From: Pseudomonadales bacterium
GTDB lineage: Bacteria; Pseudomonadota; Gammaproteobacteria; Pseudomonadales; UBA3067
Direction: 5' to 3'
NCBI GenBank assembly: GCA_016763235.1
Contig: JAESUE010000281.1
Location: 1-5,475 of the forward strand
Length of the DNA stretch: 5,475 nt
Positions 1 through 4,143 of the stretch are shown here, in pieces. Made by a program: the position numbers and the translations under genes. Under the pieces are notes generated by a model, which did not search any database, was not told the DNA's origin, and saw only the letters and a program-made list of their open reading frames with translations. Within the stretch, counting starts at the first letter, position 1. Each line of letters opens with the position of its first letter.

Positions 1-19
1 TACTCGTTAACGTCACGCA

Positions 20-57
20 CAATAAAAAAGGCTGAATTTATTCAGCCTTTTTTATTG
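20..57. terminator. Bidirectional Rho-independent terminator ending the his-tat-DUF2461 operon
   Basis: A perfect 17-bp inverted repeat (20-36 with 41-57) surrounds a 4-nt TTTA loop. The core GGCTGAA/TTCAGCC is flanked by six A on the left and six T on the right, so a hairpin followed by a U-tract forms on either strand. It lies about 55 nt downstream of the DUF2461 stop codon on the minus strand, where the operon transcript should end. The symmetry means it could also stop a plus-strand transcript arriving from left of the window; that gene is not visible here. Confidence 0.92.
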
Positions 58-112
58 CCTGTGGATTAACAGTTCGTACATTCTGTAAATATACCCATAG
101 CGATATAGGCAT

Positions 113-814
113 TTAATTTGAGTAAGGAAGCTCTAGAGCTTCGGTCAAGAATTGCATAAATGGGCTGGCAGCTTCGAAGGTTTTTTGTACTGTTCCAAGG
201 AGTGAAGCGGAGCACAGTTCATCGGCACTGAGAGTTTTAGTGACAAACAGCGTCTTTTTCTTTAAGTGTTCGATATGTGGGTGTTCAGCGTCGAAACCAC
301 GCGGGGGCCTTTTTAAGCTTTCGCCATACACTCCTGTGAAGTGATCTTTAAATTTTTTCTGTTTTAATACTTTCTGCCATTTCTCTGGTTTTTCAGCGAT
401 CGCTGTTCTGATTTTCAACAAGGCATCGCTGTCGGGTTTGTAAATCCCGCCGCCTATTAATATCTCGCCGGGTTCAATATGAAAATAAAACCCCGGCGCG
501 TGTACGTTTTTTCCTGCTTCATGGCGAAATTGACAGCCTACATTGGTTTTATAGAGCGTTTTTCCTTTGGAAAAACGAGCATCCCGATAAATACGAAACA
601 TGGAGCCGCCATTTAAACGGGGGTCGGCAATAAAGTGCTCGCTGATTTTGTCTAGGCTGGGTGCAAAGGCCATGATGAAATTGCTCATGGGTATTTGTAT
701 GGTTTCTCGGTAACGAGGTTTGTTTTCCAGAAACCATTCGCGATGATTATTTTTTGCCAGTTCCTCAAGGAATTTTAATAAATCGGGAGAAAAGCCGTTG
801 AATTCAGGGCGCAT
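113..814 (-). CDS. DUF2461 domain protein (TIGR02453 family), function unknown
   Basis: This 233-aa protein matches the DUF2461/TIGR02453 family over its whole length, the usual size. Visible family features are an N-terminal segment with NNHREWF (22-28) and a nearby K-x-x-Y, a central FRIYRDARFSKGK block (73-85) followed by YKTN, a Gly-rich EPGEILIGGGIYKP strand region (114-127), and a C-terminal LKRPPRGF plus HP motif (167-180). There is no signal peptide or membrane segment, so it should be cytoplasmic. The biochemical role of the family is not established. The ATG at 814 is supported by a Shine-Dalgarno AAGGA that overlaps the tatC stop codon (TAAGGA), with 6 nt to the start. It is therefore the last gene of the hisI-hisE-tatABC operon and probably translationally coupled to tatC. 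The family call is firm; any link to Tat export is inference from position. Confidence 0.9.
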   Translation of the reverse strand: MRPEFNGFSPDLLKFLEELAKNNHREWFLENKPRYRETIQIPMSNFIMAFAPSLDKISEHFIADPRLNGGSMFRIYRDARFSKGKTLYKTNVGCQFRHEAGKNVHAPGFYFHIEPGEILIGGGIYKPDSDALLKIRTAIAEKPEKWQKVLKQKKFKDHFTGVYGESLKRPPRGFDAEHPHIEHLKKKTLFVTKTLSADELCSASLLGTVQKTFEAASPFMQFLTEALELPYSN

Positions 815-823
815 GTGGATTCC

Positions 824-1609
824 TTATTCTGGCTGGGAGTCGTTTCTTGCTGGCACCAAGGCAGCAAAAATAATGCCTAGCTCAAAAAGAATCCACATCG
901 GTAGGGCGAGTAGGGTTTGAGATATGATGTCAGGCGGTGTCAGCAACATACCAAAAACAAAGCAAGCGACTACGACATAAGCGCGTTTTTCTCTGAGGCT
1001 TTCGACCGTTGTGACGCCCGAAATAATCAATAAAAAGGTTGCGATGGGTATCTCAAAGGCGATGCCAAAAGCAAAAAATAGTTTAAGTACGATATCAAGA
1101 AATTGGCTGATGTCTGGCATTAATTCCACACCAGAGGGGCCTATGCTGGTAAAAAAAGTGAGCATTAAGGGAAAAACAACGTAATACGCAAAGGCTACGC
1201 CTGAATAAAAAAGAATAATGCTGGAGATCAGCAAGGGCCTGGCGATTTTCTTTTCGTGCCGGTAAAGGCCGGGGGAAATAAAGCTCCATACTTGATGGAG
1301 GATGACCGGTACAGCAAGTAATAGTGCCAACACCATGGTGAGTTTAAACGGCGCGAAAAAGGGCGAGGTTATTCCTGTGGCAATCATGGTGCTGCCTTCG
1401 GGGAGTAATTGCCGCAAAGGTAAGGAAACAAACTCGTAAATATCGTTAGAGAAATAAACCAGCGAACAGAAAATAGCGAGGATAAAGCCAAGGGTTTTTA
1501 GAAGGCGAGAGCGTAACTCGATAAGGTGGCCGAAGAGAGTTTCTGCATTGCTTTGCTCTTCATCATCTTGGGAGTTTTGTGCGTCGGGTGCTGCGTTGGT
1601 TTTACTCAT
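824..1609 (-). CDS. tatC: Sec-independent (twin-arginine) protein translocase subunit TatC
   Basis: TatC is the polytopic inner-membrane receptor that, with TatB, binds twin-arginine signal peptides of folded proteins. The 261-aa product has the six-helix layout. Hallmarks visible are HLIELRSR (28-35, with Glu31 matching the N-terminal signal-binding Glu), FISPGLYRHEKK (110-121, with Glu119 matching E. coli Glu103), FGIAFEIPI (181-189), and LTPPDIISQ (223-231) before the last helix. A hydrophilic acidic N-terminus of about 22 residues precedes the conserved part and is slightly longer than in E. coli TatC. The start ATG at 1609 lies inside the end of tatB, overlapping it by 8 nt, and no clear Shine-Dalgarno precedes it, so expression probably relies on coupling to tatB translation. 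DUF2461 follows 9 nt downstream. Confidence 0.97.
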   Translation of the reverse strand: MSKTNAAPDAQNSQDDEEQSNAETLFGHLIELRSRLLKTLGFILAIFCSLVYFSNDIYEFVSLPLRQLLPEGSTMIATGITSPFFAPFKLTMVLALLLAVPVILHQVWSFISPGLYRHEKKIARPLLISSIILFYSGVAFAYYVVFPLMLTFFTSIGPSGVELMPDISQFLDIVLKLFFAFGIAFEIPIATFLLIISGVTTVESLREKRAYVVVACFVFGMLLTPPDIISQTLLALPMWILFELGIIFAALVPARNDSQPE

Positions 1610-1961
1610 TACTGGGTAGTGGCTTTGTTTTAGGGGGTGATGCGGGCTCCGAGCGGGTGCTTTCAGCGGTATCGGTATCGAGAAGAGATGAAGATTCTCG
1701 CTTAATGCCTTCTACACTGCTTTCGATCTCCTGCTTTAGCTGCTGCAAGCCGCTGTCCTCGATTTCCTGTTGAATACGCTGGCGTATTTCTTGAGCATCT
1801 ACTTCCTGTTCTAACTCTTGTTTAAGGTCGTTGACGGTGCGTTTAATGCGCCCAGTATAAGCAGCAATCATACGAATAGTATGGGGAAGTTTCTGGGGGC
1901 CAATAACCACTAAGCCAATAATGCCGAGCAGCATCAATTCTGTAAAACCGATATCAAACAT
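1602..1961 (-). CDS. tatB: Sec-independent protein translocase subunit TatB
   Basis: TatB forms the substrate-binding complex with TatC in the inner membrane. The 119-aa protein opens with the TatB signature MFDIGFTELMLLGIIGLVVIG, including conserved Glu8 in a single N-terminal transmembrane helix (about 5-20). The Gly-Pro hinge (IGPQKLP, about 20-26) and a long charged amphipathic/coiled region (about 30-90) follow. The tail is polar and Pro-rich. It is shorter than E. coli TatB (171 aa), the difference being in the poorly conserved tail. MFDIGF at the start and the Pro in the hinge separate it from TatA. Only 9 nt separate it from tatA and no good Shine-Dalgarno is visible, so coupling to upstream translation is likely. 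Its end overlaps the tatC start by 8 nt. Confidence 0.95.
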   Translation of the reverse strand: MFDIGFTELMLLGIIGLVVIGPQKLPHTIRMIAAYTGRIKRTVNDLKQELEQEVDAQEIRQRIQQEIEDSGLQQLKQEIESSVEGIKRESSSLLDTDTAESTRSEPASPPKTKPLPSNE

Positions 1962-1970
1962 AAGGTTTGT

Positions 1971-2210
1971 TTAGGAGCCTTTGTGTTCTGAGTGTTCAGT
2001 TTTCTGACTGACTGAGCCGTCAATCGTTGTACTGTCTTCATCGTCGGATTTACCATCCAACTTCGGTTCATCTTTTATCGCGCCTTTAAAACCCTTGATG
2101 GCTGAACCTAAGTCGCCACCCATATTGCGCAGTTTCTTAGTTCCAAACAACATAAATACGATTGCGAGGACAATAAGTAACTGCCAAATGCTGACTCCGC
2201 CAATGCCCAT
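1971..2210 (-). CDS. tatA: Sec-independent protein translocase subunit TatA
   Basis: TatA oligomerises in the inner membrane to let folded Tat substrates pass. The 79-aa product has a short N-terminal transmembrane helix (about 6-21, SIWQLLIVLAIVFMLFG) with a polar Gln10 where E. coli has Gln8. The conserved Phe22-Gly23 hinge (FGTKKLR) and the amphipathic helix (about 24-46, GGDLGSAIKGFKGAIKD) follow, then a highly charged variable tail. FGTKKL without Pro and MGIGGVSIWQ mark it as TatA rather than TatB. The ATG at 2210 has a strong Shine-Dalgarno GAGGAG (2219-2224) that overlaps the hisE stop codon, with an 8-nt spacer. It is the only tat gene here with a clear ribosome binding site, which fits the known need for more TatA than TatB or TatC; that stoichiometry link is inference. 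Confidence 0.95.
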   Translation of the reverse strand: MGIGGVSIWQLLIVLAIVFMLFGTKKLRNMGGDLGSAIKGFKGAIKDEPKLDGKSDDEDSTTIDGSVSQKTEHSEHKGS

Positions 2211-2222
2211 AGTGATGTCTCC

Positions 2223-2561
2223 TCAGTCTGCTTGTTTGTTACGCGAAGCTTTTTCTTCTAACCCAGAAAGGTCGAAGCGGCGCTCCAGCTCTTTTAATAC
2301 GCTTTGATAATCTTCGCCCTGGTGAGAAAGCATGACCAAAGTATGAAACCATAAATCAGCGGTTTCGTAGATTAGATCACTGTTGTCCCCACTAAGCTCC
2401 GCATCCTTGGCGGCCAATATGGTTTCAGTGGCCTCTTCTCCCACCTTCTCTAAAATCTTGTTTAGCCCCTTATGGTGTAATTTGGCGACATAGGAACTTT
2501 CTGGGTCACTATTTCTGCGTAACTTTAGTGTCTCAGTGAGCTGTTTGAGAACATGCGCCAT
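2223..2561 (-). CDS. hisE: Phosphoribosyl-ATP pyrophosphatase
   Basis: HisE hydrolyses phosphoribosyl-ATP to phosphoribosyl-AMP and pyrophosphate, the second step of histidine biosynthesis, in the cytoplasm. The 112-aa all-alpha protein belongs to the MazG-like pyrophosphatase fold. Metal-binding acidic motifs are visible in KVGEEATETILAAK (39-52, Glu42, Glu43, Glu46) and YETADLWFHTLVML (65-78, Glu66, Asp69). SSYVAKL (22-28) and ELERRFDLSG near the C-terminus are also family-typical. A Shine-Dalgarno AAGGA lies about 10 nt before the ATG at 2561. It is a separate gene, not fused to hisI as in enteric HisIE. It starts 21 nt after hisI and ends 12 nt before tatA. Confidence 0.96.
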   Translation of the reverse strand: MAHVLKQLTETLKLRRNSDPESSYVAKLHHKGLNKILEKVGEEATETILAAKDAELSGDNSDLIYETADLWFHTLVMLSHQGEDYQSVLKELERRFDLSGLEEKASRNKQAD

Positions 2562-2582
2562 GTTTGTTTGATCCTTTAGAGG

Positions 2583-2990
2583 CTATTGATAAATATCGCT
2601 GGGGTCTTTTATGACGGGGGCGTTATCTTGCCAGCCATCTTGTCCAAGTGTACGATAAAAACAGCTCTTGCGCCCAGTATGGCACGCAATTCCACCAACT
2701 TGCTCAATTTGTAATAATATCGCATCGGCATCGCAGTCTAAGCGTATTTCGTGTATCACCTGTTGGTGCCCTGATGATTCACCCTTGTGCCACAGTTTTT
2801 GCCGTGAGCGGGACCAGTAAACAGCATGGCCCAATTCTGCACTTAGCTTTAGAGACTCGGCATTCATCCAAGCCATCATCAGTACCTCTTGGGTCTGATA
2901 ATCTTGCGCTATGGCGGCAACTAAGCCGTCCGCATTCCATTTTATCTGTTCGAGGGAGCTTGTAATGTCGTGCATGGCGGTATTGGGCAT
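2583..2990 (-). CDS. hisI: Phosphoribosyl-AMP cyclohydrolase
   Basis: HisI opens the adenine ring of phosphoribosyl-AMP, the third step of histidine biosynthesis, using the product of HisE. The 135-aa protein carries the cyclohydrolase signatures: VLMMAWMNAESL (36-47), YWSRSRQKLWHKGESSGH (58-75), the Mg-binding LDCDADA (84-90, Asp85, Asp87, Asp89), and the zinc cysteines Cys86, Cys103 and Cys110 in GGIACHTGRKSCFYR. It is a monofunctional single domain. The start is uncertain: neither ATG 2990 nor the in-frame ATG at 2975 (M6, giving 130 aa) has a clear Shine-Dalgarno. The second start aligns better with HisI proteins that begin about 12 residues before the WNADGL motif. It is the first gene of the his-tat operon; a candidate promoter lies about 95 nt upstream. 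Confidence 0.95.
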   Translation of the reverse strand: MPNTAMHDITSSLEQIKWNADGLVAAIAQDYQTQEVLMMAWMNAESLKLSAELGHAVYWSRSRQKLWHKGESSGHQQVIHEIRLDCDADAILLQIEQVGGIACHTGRKSCFYRTLGQDGWQDNAPVIKDPSDIYQ

Positions 2991-3085
2991 CGTGTGTTTT
3001 CAGGCTTGTTGTAATAGTGTAAATAGGGGTTTATTTGAATGAGGGGCTATGTGTCTTGTATGGGTTTTATTGTGATTGAGCGCAG

Positions 3086-3114
3086 ATAATAAAGCAAAAC
3101 AAAGAAGGTTTGAA
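3086..3114 (-). promoter_or_regulatory. Candidate sigma-70 promoter of the hisI-hisE-tatABC operon
   Basis: Reading the minus strand, TTCAAA (3114-3109, 4 of 6 matches to the -35 consensus) and TATTAT (3091-3086, 5 of 6 matches to the -10 consensus) are separated by exactly 17 nt. Transcription would begin near 3079, giving a leader of about 90 nt before hisI. A weaker alternative, TTCAAA-17-TATTAC at 3011-3039, lies closer to the gene. I see no His-rich leader peptide in this leader. The call rests on sequence match only. Confidence 0.4.
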
Positions 3115-3161
3115 CCATATTCAAGCGAGGGTGATTTTGGGGGAAGCGTAAGAATAGGGCA

Positions 3162-3187
3162 GCGCTGGTTCGTTGTTAACCCAGCGC
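3162..3187. repeat. GC-rich inverted repeat (hairpin) between the peroxidase gene and hisI
   Basis: GCGCTGG (3162-3168) pairs perfectly with CCAGCGC (3181-3187) over 7 bp with a 12-nt loop. The stem can be lengthened by GGTT/AACC pairing if one C is bulged. No T-tract follows on either strand, so it is more likely an mRNA 3'-end stabiliser or a REP-like element than an intrinsic terminator. Confidence 0.55.
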
Positions 3188-3208
3188 GCTAATCCGCTTT
3201 AGCAATAA

Positions 3209-3264
3209 CTACGCGACAATAAACCAGCTTAAGCCAATATGTTGTCGCACTTGTTGTCACGTAG
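3209..3264 (-). repeat. Nested alternative hairpins just downstream of the peroxidase stop codon
   Basis: The segment 3209-3219 (CTACGCGACAA) can pair with 3254-3264 (TTGTCACGTAG) over 11 bp; the one mismatch becomes a G-U pair in minus-strand RNA. The same segment can instead pair with 3242-3248 (TTGTCGC) as a 7-bp perfect stem with 3213-3219. The two partners are near-direct repeats of each other, and the choices are mutually exclusive. The outer hairpin starts only 5 nt after the peroxidase stop codon. There is no T-tract, so simple termination is unlikely. Confidence 0.5.
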
Positions 3265-3268
3265 CCCC

Positions 3269-3853
3269 TTACAAAAGTTTTTCTATTGCTTTAATTAACG
3301 CTGGATCTTCTGGCGTGACACGGCTGTTATAGAGGTCTACAACGTTTCCATCTCTATCAATCAGATATTTGAAGAAATTCCAATGCGGGGCGCTTCCTTG
3401 TTGCTCAGCCAGAGCCTTGTAAAAGGGGTTGGCGTTCCATCCCCATACAGAAGATTTGCTAAACATCGGGAAGGTGACACCGTAATTTATACGGCAAAAT
3501 TTGGCGATTTCCGCCTCACCTTTGCGATCCTGAAAGAAATTATTAGAAGGAAAGCCCAATACCACAAAACCTTGGTCTTTATATTGCTGGTAAAGCTTTT
3601 CTAGCCCAGCAAACTGCGGCGTAAAGCCACACTGACTGGCAGTGTTCACAGCAAGAATGACTTTATTGGCGTAGCTGCTGCAAAGGTGTACCTGTTCTTT
3701 TTTATGCAAAAGCTGGATGCGGTGGTCTAACAGGGCGGGGCAGCTTTCAGGCGTAACTTGTGATGATGCCTGGGGTGCGGTTTGAGAAAATGCAGTGATA
3801 CTGAATAAAGCAAAAGGTAAAACTACAAGGCTGATAAAGGCACGCTTGTACAT
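3269..3853 (-). CDS. Exported glutathione-peroxidase-family protein (thiol peroxidase type)
   Basis: Numbering is from the ATG at 3853 (194 aa). This start is chosen because GGGGAGG lies 6 nt before it; an upstream in-frame TTG at 3868 overlaps that site. A Sec signal peptide is likely: YKR, a hydrophobic stretch at about 5-20, and a possible cut after AFS (about residue 23). There is no twin-arginine motif, so export should not use Tat. The glutathione peroxidase fold shows the peroxidatic Cys75 in NTASQCGFTPQF, LGFPSNNF (99-106), a likely resolving Cys120 in KFCRINYGVTFPMF as in thioredoxin-dependent members, and WNFFKY (158-163) with the tetrad Trp158 and Asn159. The tetrad Gln is replaced by Asn105, and the usual QEPG after it reads DRKG. 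Cys38 and Cys58 form an extra conserved-looking pair. It probably reduces peroxides in the periplasm; the electron donor is unknown. Confidence 0.9.
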   Translation of the reverse strand: MYKRAFISLVVLPFALFSITAFSQTAPQASSQVTPESCPALLDHRIQLLHKKEQVHLCSSYANKVILAVNTASQCGFTPQFAGLEKLYQQYKDQGFVVLGFPSNNFFQDRKGEAEIAKFCRINYGVTFPMFSKSSVWGWNANPFYKALAEQQGSAPHWNFFKYLIDRDGNVVDLYNSRVTPEDPALIKAIEKLL

Positions 3854-3859
3854 GATGAG

Positions 3860-3866
3860 CCTCCCC
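3860..3866 (-). promoter_or_regulatory. Strong ribosome binding site that fixes the peroxidase start
   Basis: On the minus strand GGGGAGG stands 6 nt before the ATG at 3853. It is a near-perfect Shine-Dalgarno and overlaps the region that would be coding if translation began at the upstream TTG (3868). It therefore argues for the 194-aa rather than the 199-aa product, and the shorter form has a cleaner signal peptide. Confidence 0.85.
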
Positions 3867-3912
3867 AATGGTGAGAATAATTCGCGCTAACTACTCAGCT
3901 CATGCTCAAATT

Positions 3913-3931
3913 CGAACTCTTACAGAGTTCG
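3913..3931. promoter_or_regulatory. 19-bp palindrome, candidate operator
   Basis: CGAACTCT and AGAGTTCG form a perfect 8-bp inverted repeat around a 3-nt TAC centre. It covers the -35 element (CTTACA, 3919-3924) of a candidate plus-strand promoter whose -10 is the consensus TATAAT. An operator on the -35 box is a common repressor arrangement. It could alternatively act as an RNA hairpin in the peroxidase 5' leader. The binding protein is not known. Confidence 0.5.
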
Positions 3932-3946
3932 CTGAGTCGTTATAAT
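3919..3946 (+). promoter_or_regulatory. Candidate distal promoter of the thiolase gene
   Basis: CTTACA (3919-3924, 4 of 6 matches to the -35 consensus) is followed after 16 nt by a perfect TATAAT (3941-3946). Transcription would start near 3953, giving a leader of about 190 nt before the thiolase ATG. The -35 sits inside the 19-bp palindrome. Confidence 0.35.
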
Positions 3947-4010
3947 TCGCGCAGAGTCTTTAACATAAACCACTATTAACCGCCGTGAAAGGTTCTGGTG
4001 AGACAATCTG

Positions 4011-4048
4011 TTGGCATTGTGTTTAGACGCCGGTGTATATTCTATGAT
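4011..4048 (+). promoter_or_regulatory. Candidate proximal promoter of the thiolase gene
   Basis: TTGGCA (4011-4016) resembles a -35 box. Two -10-like sequences follow: TATATT (4036-4041, 19-nt spacer) and TATGAT (4043-4048, 5 of 6 matches but no well-spaced -35). Transcription would start near 4048-4055 and give a leader of roughly 90 nt. The spacer lengths are not ideal, so this is a weak call. Confidence 0.3.
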
Positions 4049-4055
4049 TTTATTC

Positions 4056-4135
4056 GAAGAGAGTGGGCTGCTTTAGAGCTGCCCTGTAATAGAATTTGCC
4101 TTTTTCTCTTCCTCCTCCTCATCTACTAAAAGGAA
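4056..4135 (+). promoter_or_regulatory. Thiolase leader with pyrimidine tract and possible RBS-sequestering pairings
   Basis: A 22-nt run of only C and T (4099-4120) contains repeated CCTCC units, the same sequence as the anti-Shine-Dalgarno of 16S rRNA. TTCCT (4109-4113) can pair with AGGAA (4131-4135), which includes the thiolase ribosome binding site AAAAGGA (4128-4134). The overlapping TCTCTTC (4105-4111) can instead pair with GAAGAGA (4056-4062). That stem would enclose a small GGGC/GCCC hairpin (4065-4068 with 4081-4084). The pairings compete for the same bases. No known riboswitch class is recognised. Confidence 0.3.
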
Positions 4136-4143
4136 TGTACTTT

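Larger units (their letters stand above)
2991..3268. other. Intergenic region between the peroxidase gene and hisI
   Basis: These 278 nt contain no credible open reading frame on either strand. The half nearest hisI holds the candidate operon promoter. The half nearest the peroxidase gene holds three inverted repeats (3162-3187, 3213-3248 and 3209-3264). None is followed by a T-tract on the minus strand, so the peroxidase gene has no recognisable Rho-independent terminator, and read-through into hisI cannot be excluded. Confidence 0.7.
3877..3952. repeat. 11-bp direct repeat ATAATTCGCGC flanking nested inverted repeats
   Basis: ATAATTCGCGC occurs exactly at 3877-3887 and again at 3942-3952, 65 bp apart start to start. 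Between the copies lie two inverted repeats: ACTCAGC (3893-3899) with GCTGAGT (3931-3937), and CGAACTCT (3913-3920) with AGAGTTCG (3924-3931). The right copy overlaps the TATAAT box. The spacing is about six helical turns, which would suit binding of the same protein at two sites, but this is inference. Confidence 0.6.
3854..4143. other. Divergent regulatory region between peroxidase and thiolase genes
   Basis: This 290-nt region separates two genes that point away from each other and holds no credible coding sequence. In order it contains the peroxidase ribosome binding site, an 11-bp direct repeat (ATAATTCGCGC at 3877-3887 and 3942-3952), a 19-bp palindrome (3913-3931), a plus-strand TATAAT (3941-3946), a second candidate promoter (4011-4048), and a pyrimidine-rich leader (4099-4120) before the thiolase ribosome binding site. 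On the minus strand TATAAC (3944-3939) could be the peroxidase -10 box, but no good -35 accompanies it. Confidence 0.7.

Noticed and set aside
2648..2965. 105-aa open frame on the plus strand opposite hisI
   Set aside because: It lies wholly antisense to a clearly conserved hisI, shows no recognisable domain and has no ribosome binding site; it is a shadow frame.
3904..3935. TTCGAAC inside the palindrome resembling a tRNA T-arm, suggesting a tRNA remnant or attachment site
   Set aside because: There is no acceptor, D-arm or anticodon arm around it, and no integrase or duplicated tRNA end in the window.
4011..4027. TTGGCA...TTTAG as a sigma-54 promoter
   Set aside because: The invariant GG and GC dinucleotides 10 nt apart required for sigma-54 are not present.
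4096..4143. Upstream TTG start giving a 408-aa thiolase
   Set aside because: The added 16 residues are translated from the pyrimidine-rich leader and do not resemble thiolases; the ATG at 4144 has a proper ribosome binding site and the family-typical N-terminus.
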